A program made the translations under genes and the position numbers. Below are positions 1 through 10,964 of a DNA stretch of 64,000 nt, piece after piece. The stretch's first letter is position 1. Each line of letters starts with the position of its first letter. The stretch lies in the NCBI RefSeq assembly GCF_020379485.1, contig NC_063442.1, forward strand, positions 17,494,732-17,558,731, written 5' to 3'. The stretch comes from Brassica napus. Its lineage: Eukaryota > Streptophyta > Magnoliopsida > Brassicales > Brassicaceae. The notes under the pieces were generated by a model. It made no database searches. It was not told where the DNA came from and saw only the letters and a program-made list of their open reading frames with translations.

Positions 1-500
1 CTTAGACATGGCATCATATCCGTAAATTCTGATTTGATTTGTTATCCATTTTGATTTGAACAAAAAAATTATGATATTCTTAGCTTTACGAAGCAAAACA
101 AATAATAATATTTTTTTGAAACGGATATCCGATCGAATCCGTTATATGCATATATACATATATTTAAACTATATATAAAATTATATAGTTATATATTTTA
201 TGTAAGTTTTATAATATTTTTGTTATACTAATTATTTTAATTATTAGAGCCTTAAAAAGTAAATAACTTTTTTGTTTTTGTAATAAAATAATATTTTATC
301 CATTTTGCTTAAAAATATTTTTATTTATACATATCGACTTAGATATCCTTAAAATATAATTTTCCGGATACCTGTACACCCGAATATTTGGATAGATGTG
401 AAGCGGATCAAACCGAATAATCGATTATTCGGACGAAATGGATCAGATCACAAATATCTCCAAAATTTGTATATTCGATTTGTGTCTACCCCTGTCGTAA
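1..500. repeat. AT-rich dispersed repeat, left edge
   Basis: No gene is supported here. The stretch is very AT-rich and carries words such as GATATCCGATCGAATCCG and TTTGATTTGTTATCC. A diverged copy of roughly the first 180 bases, in the same orientation, lies at the right end of the window (about 63815-64000): both read through a Tcg/t-TTATCC-TTTTGATT segment, then CGAAGCAAA, then GTTATATGC. The repeat class is not recognised. The short open frame at 398-796 has no family features and is not called as a gene. Confidence 0.45.
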
Positions 501-738
501 ACTATGAGATGCTTCGTTATAAATTTGAATTAATAATTAAATATGATATGTGGAAAAATTATTGTTTTACTAGTTTGAGTTTTCAACTTTTTCTTAGTAT
601 TTTGTTAATGCTTATACAAGTTTTGAAAAGACAGCTATGTTCAAAAGCTGTTAGATCCGGCGTATTAATGTGTTATAATGACAAAGTTATTGTTATAAGG
701 TGTTACCTGTGTTTCATTATACCAAGGTCCTTGGTCCA

Positions 739-1260
739 AGGAGAATTTTCATGTTTACTATTTGTTTGTACCATTATTCATGTTTACCATTATTAAAGAA
801 ACATTTTCAAAAATATTCTTATACTCTGGTTCTATATATATATATAATAAATAATAATTTAAATAAATAAAAAAATCTGTTTTCAAATTATACTTTTTCA
901 AATTATACTTTTTCAAATTTGAGCATTTTTATATTTTTAATTGTTTTTTCGATTTTTTTCAAAATTTATTTTTGAAAATCTACAATTATTTTTGAAAATA
1001 TCTTTTTTTTTAATTATATTTTTAAGTATTTATTTATATATTTATTAGAATTCTAAATTTTACATTTTAAAAGCAATATCCTAGCCCTCAACTCTAAACG
1101 ATAAGTCTAAATTAGTCTTTTGTCGTTCATTAAAAGTGAAGGTAAAAGTGATCACTTAAATAAAAAATATAATATATGTTTAAATAGACCAATCTATTTT
1201 TTTAAAAAAATTTAAGAATCATTTTACTGATGATATGTGGATATAAAAATATATTATAAT
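739..1260 (+). repeat. dispersed AT-rich repeat family, copy A
   Basis: This copy begins with a GTTTGTACCATTATTCATGTTTACCATTATTAAAG-like block and runs through TTTTCAAAAATATTCTTATACTCT, an ATATATATAATAAATAAT tract, TTTTCAAATTATACTTTTTCAAATT, and a CCCTCAACTCTAAACGATAAG block. Related copies occur at about 60776-61860, 62480-62700 and 63099-63560. It has no coding potential. It is probably a decayed non-autonomous element; the class is not determined. Confidence 0.5.
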
Positions 1261-2441
1261 ATTTCTCATTTAATATAAAAGAGATTTTTATGCTTTTCCC
1301 GAATAAATAGTACATGTTTCGTGTTTTAGGGGATCTGTTTTATAATATTAGGGTTATAAAATAAGGTCGAACATGCCAAAATGTATGGTTCACGGGTAGT
1401 AGCTATAGGAGTTATCTAGAATTTAATAATTTCTTCTACGGGAATGTAACAGTATGATAACCATTCTTTACTATACAATTGACCAATTGATTGGTTCATT
1501 ATTTTCTTCCTGCTTTATCTTTTTTTTTTTCTAATTCCAATAAACTATACTAGCGTAATATAAAACTTATCTTTCTGTATATCTCGTTGTGTTCTGAAGT
1601 CGTATTCCTCCAACTGCTAAAAGTTTCAAATTTTACTTACACAGTGACATCTGAAACTGTGATATGTTGTCTTCTTGTTGATTGTGGTAAATATAATATT
1701 TTCTGAATTCTCCAACCCGACTATGTTTCCTGTTCACGGTTGAACCTGGTTCGACCACTGGTATGGTTTTAACAACACTGCATAAACCAAAAAATTATTA
1801 CTAATATGTATCATAAATTTAAAACCATTTACAAATTCTAAACTTCAATACTTCAAAATCAGATAAATTGGCTAAAGTACCACTTTTTTAGTACAATTTT
1901 TCATGTTTATCTTAACCATATTTACCCTTAGTTTTAAGAGAGTAAATAATTATTTATGCCCCCAAGGTTAACTAATCTAGATTAGGATTTATATTTGAAG
2001 GGGGAGGGAGGGGTTGGGGGTGGGGTGGGATTTAGACTTAATTAAATAAATAAATAAATACTAAATTTACAATAATTTTTTTAATAGTTCAAAAAGAACT
2101 TTCAAAATTCAAAAAGAAAGTTTTGAAAAAAAATTCAAAAAACAAAATTTATAAGAAGTACGAATTTGAAAACTTGCAATTAAAAATTTATATTTTTTTA
2201 ATTTAAATAATTATTAATATTTATGTATCTATAAAGCAAAATATAATGATATTTTAATTCTTTAATGAAAAATGTATTTATGAAAATGTTCCGAAGGAAA
2301 ACATGAATTTATGGTACAAACAATGCAGTAAACTTGAAATTGTCCCACAAATCTAATCTCTAAACCTAATGACAATCTAGTTTTCTCTCCACTTCTTCTA
2401 GTTTTCTTTATCTCCAACTAATTGTACTATCACCATGGATA
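1261..2441. other. gene-less AT-rich spacer left of the CACTA element
   Basis: I see no gene here. The stretch holds a G-rich tract (about 1999-2030, GGGGGAGGGAGGGG followed by GGGGTGGGGTGGG) and AT-rich sequence. Its last 60 bases are CT-rich and end in an ATG-containing context (CACCATGG at 2431-2438) immediately before the CACTA insertion, so they could be a 5' untranslated region of something the element disrupted. Confidence 0.4.
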
Positions 2442-2444
2442 TCT

Positions 2445-2458
2445 CACTACAAGAAAAC
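2445..2458 (+). repeat. CACTA left terminal inverted repeat
   Basis: CACTACAAGAAAAC matches the reverse complement of 10181-10194 at all 14 positions. After one mismatch the next four bases (CAAG) also match. The preceding TCT (2442-2444) is the target duplication. Confidence 0.95.
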
Positions 2459-2460
2459 AC

Positions 2461-2880
2461 AAGTTTTACGAGGGCAGTTTTCCTCGGGACTTCGTCGTAA
2501 AAGCAGTGTTACGAGGAATTAGCGAGGAAACCCGTTTCGTCGTTATACGTTTGTCGTAACGCATATATCCTCGCTAATTCGTCGTAACATAGCGAGGAAA
2601 TAATTTCGTCGTAAAAGCGAAGAGGAATATTTCGTCGTAAAGACCACGTAAAGCTTCCACGTAAGGACGTCGCTAAGTTTCCTCGTAAATACCACGAAAG
2701 ACTTTCCTCGTAAAACCCACGTAAATAAATACTCGTAAAGTAAACGTAAATACCTTGATAGCTTTCCTCGTAAAGACCACGTGCACTTTCCACGTTATTT
2801 CCTTGTAAACAATTCCTCGTAAAAACCACGTTAAGCTTCCACGTAAAGAAGTCGCAACATTAGCTACGAATTTACTTCGT
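2461..2880. repeat. CACTA left subterminal repeat array
   Basis: The stretch holds many direct and inverted copies of a degenerate motif built from TTACGAGGAA, CCTCGTAAA and CCACGTAA. In En/Spm elements such arrays bind the TNPA protein and are needed for transposition; that role is known for the family and inferred here. The open frame running through the array (2509-2829, minus) is repetitive and is not a gene. Confidence 0.85.
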
Positions 2881-3029
2881 TTCGTTATTTTACAGAAATA
2901 TAAAAAAATATAATTAAAAAAATAATTTAAATAATTAATAAAATTAAAATTCTAAAAAAATCAAACCCAAAATATTTTATATATAAATAAGTTTTGAATT
3001 CATAATACAAGAACCGAAATTAAAAAGAA

Positions 3030-4943
3030 CTAAGGGTCGTTAATCGCCCGATAGAATTCATCACTCCTCGCCATTACATCCGCCTCGGCATGTGTTTCGG
3101 ATGTTGACTCGCCTGGAATAGGATTTTGTTGTCGCATGGTCCTCAACAAAGTCTCCCATTCCGGATTTGTGGCCGCTACAATGTCCAAGAAGCCCTCGAG
3201 TCCACCCACACGAGCTGTGAACACAGATCGCGTCGAGCTCAACTCGTGACGCAGCTCAGTAGACTCTCTACGCAGCTCTTCGGACTCCCTACGCAGCTGA
3301 GAGACTTCATCATCCCGTCGCTGAACATAAGACGATGTCGCTCTCGGAACATCGTTGACGGAACCAATCCCCAACGTCCGTCCCTTTTTTTAGGGACAAC
3401 CTTAAAAACAAAAAATAAATTTTGTTAGTAAAAATTTAAAGTTAAATTAAATGAATAATTAAAAAAATTAAAATTTTAGAAAATTTACCTCCTCGTAAAG
3501 CTTATCCACTTCAGGTGTGTATAAGGTGACGGGTAATCCATCGGTGGACTGCTGGGTCAGCTGGGTCTGGCGTTCTTCAACCCGAGCAGCCAAATCGTTG
3601 TAGATTTGCTCGGACTTGCCATCTATAAATCGGCCCGCCTTGTTCTTGTGGGTCCTCTCGTAAAGTTGCATAAGAGACGGGAATTCTCCCGTCTCTTTGG
3701 CCTAAAAAAACATTTAAGAAAGTTGTTAGAATATATAAAAAAATATACTAAAAATTTAATATAATTAAATATTTAATTACCATTTCCAAACGGACACCGG
3801 CGTGGGGTTTTTGGCCCGTAGTGTGAAGCATCGGCCCGTTTCCGTGCTCATCGACTGTGTTACGGGAGTTAGAGCAAGACTGGGCGACTCTAATGGAATC
3901 AGGAAGACGCCAATATCGGATGAGGCCATCCCAGACATCCGTGGTGAGCTCAGCGGGTTTGCCACGCTCATACCCCTTCACGATCCAGTCACCCTTCCAG
4001 TTGGAGACCGTGTCCAACAAGCGAACTTTCGCCTTCGCGATAAACTTCTTCCTCACCCTCTCAGTGATCCCCAAGGCCCAATTATATTTCTGCTGTTGGA
4101 AAAAATAATTTATAATTAGCTTTTCAGAAAAAAAAATATATATAAATAATGAAAAATTTAAAGATATATAATTAATTAATAGAAACTTACAGCGTAAATT
4201 TTGAACCACGTCTTTCTGACGTAGTGAGGCGTCTTTTTCCAGTTCGGATGTGCCATGGAGAAGTAACCTTTTATCGTATCGGTTACGTCCGATGCAAGAC
4301 ATTCGTCAATCCCAAACCTGGAAAATACAAATTTAAAATATAAATTATTTTTTAAAGTTATAAAAGAATTTAAAAAGAATAAAAAAATAATAAAACATAC
4401 CACAAAGTTCTGTCCGGTCGGTCGGGGTCGATGACTGGTAAACCTTCTCTGCTTGGCAGACGGAGAATGTCCTCTACGGTGTACTGCGACTAAGGAGCAC
4501 TCGGAGGCACCATCAAATCGGGATGAATCTCGGCGGGCATCGGAGGTGCCATCTGAGGAGGCACAGGAGGAGGAGCCATCGGGGGAGGCACGTGAGGAAC
4601 CGATGGTGCACTAGAAGAAGGAGATCCAAAGACTCTCTGAGTGTACTGAGTCTCGGGGACAGTTTCCTGACCCGAAGAACCGGGAGCTGAAGAAGACAAT
4701 GGGTCTAAACGACTACCCGGCTCACCGAACATCTCTCTGTAATGGGCAGTAAGTCTACCTTTTCGAACCTGAGAAAAAAATTTAATTTTTTAAATTTTCG
4801 TGAACAATATACTTCCCAACATTATCCACCTAATCAACACTAAATAACATAAGATCCGTAAACCTATCTAAATTCCCTATACTAACCACCTAATCTATCC
4901 TAAACTAATCAAACTAGAGAGGAATTAGAGAGACTTACCATTG
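3030..4943 (-). pseudogene. CACTA TNPA/Ptta-like transposon protein, nonsense-mutated
   Basis: This is the second CACTA gene, a plant Ptta/En/Spm-type protein thought to bind the subterminal repeats. Exons on the minus strand look like: the ATG at 4943-4941 directly before a GTAAGT donor; about 4769-4390, coding a proline-rich segment and then an SQYTVED...REGLPV stretch; about 4320-4192 (KGYFSMAHPNWKKTPHYVRK); 4097-3780 (WALGITERVRKKF, WKGDWIVKGYERG); about 3703-3489 (LMQLYERTHKNKAGRF); and about 3401-3030. The last exon has a coiled-coil-like run of [22 protein letters not shown] at 4492-4490 interrupts the frame between the proline-rich part and the SQYTVED segment, which continues in the same frame. 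Splice sites are by eye. Confidence 0.8.
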
Positions 4944-4989
4944 CTACGAAATAGGGAGGAAGTGGAGAGGAAGTGGAGAGGAAAGAAAG

Positions 4990-5215
4990 AGCGAGCTCGC
5001 TCGGGGATATATATAAGATTACTTGTCCTCGTCATTTCCTCGTAAAGTTACGAGGAATTACAGAGGCCCGCATTTTCATTTACGAGGAAATAGCGACGAA
5101 TTACAAAGGCCCGCGTTTTCGTTAACGACGTTTTTACGACGAGTTAATTTACGTGGAATCAACGAGTACACGTGTTACGAGGAATTAGCGAGCTTATATT
5201 TTCTATAAATACCCA
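4990..5215. repeat. internal CACTA motif array upstream of the TNPA-like gene
   Basis: The stretch repeats TTACGAGGAATTA, CCTCGTAAAG and TTACGACGA motifs of the same family as the terminal arrays, but in the middle of the element just upstream of the TNPA-like start. It may act as a promoter-proximal TNPA binding region, or it may mark an old internal element end. Confidence 0.6.
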
Positions 5216-5307
5216 CAACTTTCCTTCTCAAACCACACACAAACTCACAAAACACACCCTATCTCAAATCACACACCTCACCAAAATGCTTTTCAAATTA
5301 GAAATAT

Positions 5308-5401
5308 TTGAAAAAAAAAAGAGAAGAAGATTTTGGAACTTATGTGGACGAGACGTAAGTCTCGCCACATATAATTCCAGTATCTTTTTTTTTTTTTTAC
5401 T
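5308..5401. repeat. long hairpin 1 inside the CACTA element
   Basis: An imperfect inverted repeat is centred on CGAGACGTAAGTCTCG (about 5349-5364). The left arm reads AGAAGATTTTGGAACTTATG and the right arm ATATAATTCCAGTATCTT, flanked by A-rich and T-rich tracts that also pair. The arms are roughly 40 bases long. The structure resembles a small-RNA precursor; no transcript evidence is available. Confidence 0.65.
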
Positions 5402-5452
5402 AGTTTTTATACTATGAAGAAGTAGCAAGTCCCGCTTTTCACCAATTTAGAA

Positions 5453-5567
5453 ATATTTGGAAAAAAAGAGAGGAGAAGAAGATATTGGAACTCATGTGGT
5501 CGAGACTTACGTAAGTCTCGCCAAATGTGATTCAAGTATCTTTCTTCTCTTCTTTTTTTTAGTTTTT
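5453..5567. repeat. long hairpin 2 inside the CACTA element
   Basis: This is a second, longer copy of the same hairpin. Its core, CGAGACTTACGTAAGTCTCG (5504-5523), is a perfect 20-base palindrome. Outward pairing continues through GGAACTCATGTGG against CCAAATGTGATTC and GAGAAGAAGATA against TATCTTTCTTCTC. It lies about 145 bases from hairpin 1 and shares its flanking words. Confidence 0.7.
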
Positions 5568-5574
5568 TTAATAT

Positions 5575-5815
5575 TTTCTTCGTAATATCCTCTTTAGTTT
5601 ACGACTCGTTTACGACGATTTTGGCTTACGTGGAATTAGCGTGCTCCGCTTTCTTTATTTTTTTTTAATTTCGTCGTAAACTCCTCGTGGCCTTACGACA
5701 ACCTTACGACGATTTTGGCTTACGTGGAATTAGCGTGCCCCGCGTTATTTATTTTACTTTTCGTCGTAAGTTCCACGCTATGTTACGAGGAATTAACGAG
5801 TACTACGTTTAAATC
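5575..5815. repeat. second internal CACTA motif array
   Basis: Motifs of the subterminal type recur, including TTACGACGATTTTGGCTTACGTGGAATTAGCG twice (about 5611 and 5715; longer than the basic unit). Together with 4990-5215 it brackets the two hairpins. Confidence 0.6.
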
Positions 5816-6058
5816 CCTAAAATCCGAAACACCAAACCCCATCTTCCTTATCTTCTACTTCATATATTCCAAACCTCAAACCCATCTACCCTTGAACCTC
5901 AATCTATTCTTTCACCTCAAACCTTATTTATAATATATTCCAAACCCCAAACCACAAGTCCTTATTCATAATTAAAATAAACTTTCACATTACCTTATTT
6001 ATAAATCAAACTCCCACATTATCTTATTCATAAAACAAACTACATAAAATCAAATACA

Positions 6059-9000
6059 TCAATCGGATACATCAACATTCTCGTCATCACTAGAAACATC
6101 ATCATTTTCATTAAACTCGTCTTCAACAGCTTCGTCTGTGGCATCGTCGGTAAGATCTTCGTACTCGTGATTATGCGGATCAATGAGAAGGATGTCATCA
6201 ATTTCTTGTTCAGGTTCCTCGACTTCATTTATCTGTTCTTCTTGCAATGGTGGTTCTTCTCCACTGATAATCCGTCCTCGAGGTGTAACTTTGATCACAG
6301 CTAACCAATTTATACCCGAATCTCTCATCCGAGGGTATGGAAGGAAGCTAACTTGGTCTGCTTGTGAAGCTAAGATGAAAGGCTCGAATTTGTTGTACCG
6401 TCGTCCACCGTTGACATCAACTACACCGAATTTGTTAGACCGAACACCTCTGTTGACGACGGGGTCGATCCATTCGCATTTGAAGAGGACGCATTTCAGC
6501 TTCAGTATCCCTGGAAATTCGACTTCAATAATCTCCGTCAAGATCCCGTAGAAATATGTTTCCCCTTTCACACATATTCCATAGTTACTGGTCGCCTGCT
6601 GTCTACCATACTCATATGTGTGAAAAGTATAGCCTCGCGTGAAATACATCTGTGATGTGGTGACCTTTACAAGTGGAGATTGAATTACTTCGTGTAACCA
6701 TTTAGGATAATCTGCATCGTCGTCATAATCAACCTGCAAAAGTAAAGATAATGTTTAAATACCGATCATGTACGAAAAAAGAGTTTGAGATAATACCTGA
6801 TTTCGCAACCACTTTATGAAGTGTTGATCTTTCCTTTTGTCTACGTCACTTGTGGATATACCAGGAAATGTTTCTTCGACTTGAGAAACAAATAAGCTGT
6901 AAAATCACATTTTATAATAGGAATGAATCTCTCCCAATTAATATTACTTATTATACTTAATTAGATGTGTTTCGAAGTGTCCATATATATGTTACCTTTC
7001 AAAATAACGCATCAATGGATCCTCGCAATTGAGTAGAATATAGGTGTGTGCACTATGAGCGTCTTGTTCACTCGACCACCAAACCTCTTTAGACTTCCCA
7101 CCGAGTCGCCCAATCTGGCTAAAGATGTCTGGAACACCAGCAACTGCATATGTTGGCGCAACACCACCATCATCATATCTTCTTGGAGCTCTTCTTCGGG
7201 TACGTACTTTTGACGCAAAGTAGTACGATGTGAAGTGAGAAACTTCTTCCTTCAAACTTCCAGCAATTATAGAACCTTCAACTTTGGCGAGGTTCTTTGC
7301 ATTTCCCTTCAAATATTTCATGGCTCGCTCATACTGATACATCCATCCGTAATGTACAGGTCCACGAAGCAATGCCTCATATGGAAGGTGGACAGCTAGA
7401 TGCTCCATGACGTCAAAAAAACCGGGAGGAAATATCTTCTCCAGGTTGCACAATAAGATGGGAATGTTCTCCTGAAGCTGTGCCACAACTTCTTCTTTAA
7501 GAGTGTGTGTGCTCAGATCCCTGAAAAATGCTCCAATGCCTTTTATATTCCAAAACCAATTAAACACATTGTTAGTCATATATTATTTTACAAAATAGAC
7601 CGTTATAAAATTATTTTCATATAATACACTACGTACCTGCAAGTGCTTCATATACGTTTGTTGGAAGTAGCTCCGCAAATGCAAAGGGCAGTAGTCGTTG
7701 CATAAAGACATGACAATCATGACTCTTCATCCCGGAGAACTTTTGACCCTTTTCAACACATCTAGAGAGATTCGAAACATACCCATCGGGAAACTTCACT
7801 TCTGATGCCACCCAGTTGAACAATACCGACTTTTTTTTCTGAAGACAATCTGAATATCGGAACGGAAATTTGTCCATTGCTTTTAATATGTAACTCGCTT
7901 CTTGAGCAAATATCCGGCAAGTCTAACCTCGATTTTATGTTGTCTTTTGTCTTCCCTGGGACATTCAATATTGTATTCATGATGTTCTCAAAGAAATTCT
8001 TCTCTATATGCATCACATCGAGGTTGTGGCGTAGAAGAAGATCCTTCCAATATGGAAACTCCCAAAATATACTCTTCTTGTGCCAGTTGTGATGAACACC
8101 GTAATAATCAGGCATATTACGAGGAACATGCCAATTACCACACCAACGAACTGTTTCATTAGCCCCATAGTAGTCGATTTGCGCTTCAATTTGTTCTCCA
8201 GTTAGATATGGAGGAGGAGTGTCTCTCACAACCCTTTTGTGCCTAAACAAATTCTTGTTTCTTCGGTAAGGATGGCCAATGGGAAGAAACCGACGGTGAC
8301 AATCAAACCAACTTGTCTTCCAACCATTCTTCAGTTGAAACGCATCTGTTGTTCCATTACAATATGGACAAGCTAATCTCCCATGTGTAGTCCATCCAGA
8401 CAACATCCCATAGGCAGGAAAATCACTTATGGTCCACAAAAGCATCGCTTGCATCGTAAAATTCATCTTCGTTGAACAGTCATACGTCCTCACCTCTGTT
8501 GACCACAAATCCTTCAACTCTTTTATCACTGGTTGTAAGAAAACATTCAGGGACCTTTTTGGATGGTTCGGACCAGGTATTAATATGGTCAAGAATAGCA
8601 ATTTCCGTTGCATGCACATCTCCGGTGGCAGATTGTATGGTGTAAGAAAGACTGGCCACAATGAATATTGTCTCCCTGACATTCCAAACAGACTAAATCC
8701 ATCTGTGCATAGTCCGAGATACACATTGCGGCTATTGCTAGTAAAATCCGGATATACTTTGTTGAAATGTTTCCAGGCTCTTGCATCTGATGGATGAGTC
8801 ATCTCACCATCCGTTTGAGTATGCTCGGCATGCCATCTCATCTTCTCAGCAGTCTGCTCTGATTGATACAATCTTTTCAATCTGTCTGTAATTGGTAGGT
8901 ACCCACATCCTTTGGTACGGTACCCTATTACGTCCCCGTCCTTGCGGCTTGAATCGTGGCTTCTTGCAGAATCGACATTCTTCTAGCTTCTCATCATCTC

Positions 9001-9742
9001 CCCAATAGATCATGCAGTTGTCGATGCAAACATCTATCATCTCCGAAGGCAACCTAAAACTATAAACCAGTTTCTAAATCTCATAATAAGAATCAGCAGA
9101 CACATTGTCTTCCGGCAAATACTCTTTAAACAAGTCAGCCCATTCGTTCATGCAACTTTCAGGTAGATTGTGATCAGTTTTAATATTCATCATTCTAGCA
9201 GCCAACGATAATTTAGAGAGACCTTCTCTACAACCACTGTAAAGTGGTTGATTCGCCGCGTTTAACATTTCGTAAAAATTTTTTGCATCTATATTAGGTT
9301 CTTCATCTTCATCATGAGCTACGAATGCATCAGCTACCATATCATGAACCCTATCATAATCTACCATCTCCTCCTGATGGTAACTATGTTCATTATGCAA
9401 ATGATGATCAACCGGTTCTTCCTGAAAATTGCTATTACTACTACTAGATTCATTCTGATCATAATTAAAACCTTCTCCATGTTGAAACCATATATAGTAA
9501 TTTGGCGTGAAACCTCTATTTATTAAATGCTTCCAAACATTTTCACGGTTTGCCAGTTTCGAATTGTTGCATTTCCGACAAGGACAAAACATCTTACCAC
9601 TTTCTTGGGCGAGCGGTGTTGAATCTGCTTGATGCATAAATGTCTCCAGCCCCGCAAGGTATTCTTTCGTCACTCTCCCGTTAGCATCTCTATGCATATA
9701 CATCCACTTCCGCAACTCGTAAATAGTTCCGGAGCCAGCCAT
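6059..9742 (-). pseudogene. CACTA TNP2-like transposase, frameshifted and nonsense-mutated
   Basis: This gene specifies the catalytic transposase of the element. From the N-terminus: a transposase-associated domain (MAGSG start at 9742; cysteine cluster FCPCRKC about 9600), the transposase_21-type core (8880-7762, e.g. MRWHAEH, NVMHIEKNFFENI-like, LDVMHIEKNFFENIMNT), a DUF4218-type region (7539 to about 6993, FFPPGFFDVMEHLAVHLP-like), a short exon (6896-6797), and a DUF4216-type C-terminal exon (6733-6059) with an acidic tail. Donor/acceptor pairs fit at 7629-7540, at 6993-6897 and at 6796-6734. Damage: TAG at 9076-9074; a one-base frame change near 8915; and another in a run of eight T (plus strand) near 7830. 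All domains remain recognisable, so decay looks fairly recent. Confidence 0.88.
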
Positions 9743-9834
9743 TTTTTTTTCTTTTACGTTTTTTGTTGTTGGTGTTTTTAAAATGATGCTCAAACATCCA
9801 TATTTATAGGAAATTTCGAATCTGGTAGTTGTAA

Positions 9835-10180
9835 TTTTCCTATGAATTTACGACGAAAATTAATTAGGTGCAAAAAAAAACGTGTGTCACTTACAAAGTT
9901 GGTGGATTCAAAATTTCCTCACTAAATCCACGTAAATAGTTTCCTCGTAAATAACACGCGAATTTTACGTCCACTTTACGAGGAACGTACGTGAAACATA
10001 ATATCATCGTTATTTCCACGTAAATGACATGTCACATTACATCGACTTTACGATGAAAGGTTTTTGTCGTTACTTTACGAGGAGATAACGATGATACCGT
10101 TATTCACGTAAAATCCTCGTCAAGTTGACGTAAACTTACGAGGTTTGTTTTTCCTCGTTAATTTTTCTCGTTAAGCTTGA
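9835..10180. repeat. CACTA right subterminal repeat array
   Basis: Repeated TTTACGAGGA, CCTCGTAA and CCACGTAAAT motifs mirror the left array. The array lies between the presumed promoter of the TNP2-like gene and the right end of the element. Confidence 0.85.
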
Positions 10181-10194
10181 GTTTTCTTGTAGTG
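10181..10194 (-). repeat. CACTA right terminal inverted repeat
   Basis: GTTTTCTTGTAGTG is the inverted partner of the left end. It is followed by the TCT target duplication at 10195-10197. Confidence 0.95.
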
Positions 10195-10520
10195 TCTTCT
10201 TGCGCCGCCGAATCGCTTAATCAGATATTGGTATATGGACGAGGTGCTAACATATCGCTGCTGCAGTCTAAGTGAAAATCGACGAAATTGGAGGCAGAGG
10301 TAGTGGACATCCATGGATGTGTAGTGGAGAGAAAAACGAAGTTTGCTGTTGCCGAATCTTCAGGTATCGTTTTATCTTAGCTTCACTTTTTTGGATGATT
10401 TTGAACTTCGTTTTTTCGTTTAGATGATTTGGGTTTGTGGGTTTTTCATGTAGCAGTCACAATGGTGGTAGTCGCAGACGCAGGTCGCAGTTGCAATGGT
10501 TGGTGGTCACGGTCACAACG
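10195..10520 (+). other. host flank right of the CACTA element
   Basis: This sequence was contiguous with 2444 before the CACTA insertion. It is less AT-rich than its surroundings (GGAGGCAGAGGTAGTGGACA, GTCGCAGACGCAGGTCGCAG) and continues beyond the hAT-like MITE at 10916. It may be a decayed gene, but no convincing open frame is present. Confidence 0.35.
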
Positions 10521-10907
10521 AAGGTTCTAAAAATTGGTGTAGGCGGCGACTAGGCGCCCGCCTAAGATAATCATACTATTCGAAATAATTTTCTTAAAAT
10601 TCAATTTTTACAATTCAAATTGGTTTAAACCGATATAAATTAATTTAAATATGTTAAAATAACAATAATATTATTGAAAATGTACAAATTTATCTAATTT
10701 CTTTTTTTGTATATCTAATTTTAATAATTTATCACAATAATTTTATAATCAAACTTAAAAACTAAAATATGTCATGTATAATATATATATAAAATAAATC
10801 AATAATTTGTTAATGCCTACGCCTCATCTAGGCCTCAAATTATCCACATATTCGCTAGTCCTCTGTTAAACGCCTAGTTAGCGCCTAGCAATTTTTTAGA
10901 ACATTGT
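10521..10907. mobile_element. hAT-like MITE, 387 bp
   Basis: The insert is flanked by an exact 8-bp duplication, TCACAACG (10513-10520 and 10908-10915), the size expected for the hAT superfamily. Its ends are inverted: GGTTCTAAAAATTG on the left pairs with CAATTTTTTAGAAC on the right. CTAGGCG-type words extend the imperfect inverted repeats. It has no coding capacity. Confidence 0.8.
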
Positions 10908-10964
10908 TCACAACGGTAGTGGTGATCCGAGGAGGCGGAGAGAATATTACCAAAATTTGTTTGG

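Larger units (their letters stand above)
2445..10194 (-). mobile_element. Complete CACTA (En/Spm) DNA transposon, 7.75 kb
   Basis: The element starts CACTACAAGAAAAC (2445-2458) and ends in the exact reverse complement, GTTTTCTTGTAGTG (10181-10194). It is flanked on both sides by TCT (2442-2444 and 10195-10197), the 3-bp target duplication expected for this superfamily. Subterminal arrays of TTACGAGGAA/CCTCGTAA/ACGTGG-type motifs lie inside both ends. Two minus-strand genes are recognisable: a TNP2-like transposase (9742-6059) and a TNPA/Ptta-like DNA-binding protein (4943-3030). Both carry disabling mutations, so the copy is probably non-autonomous now, although its ends look mobilisable in trans. 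Confidence 0.95.

Noticed and set aside
398..796. Open frame of 132 codons at the left edge
   Set aside because: The codon content follows AT-rich repeat sequence, and no family, signal or homologue is recognised.
1870..2335. Possible inverted-repeat element left of the CACTA transposon
   Set aside because: The candidate arms match too weakly by eye and no target duplication was found.
2509..2829. Open frame of 106 codons on the minus strand
   Set aside because: It runs through the CACTA subterminal repeats, and its repetitive composition (LRG, SLRG) reflects the motif array.
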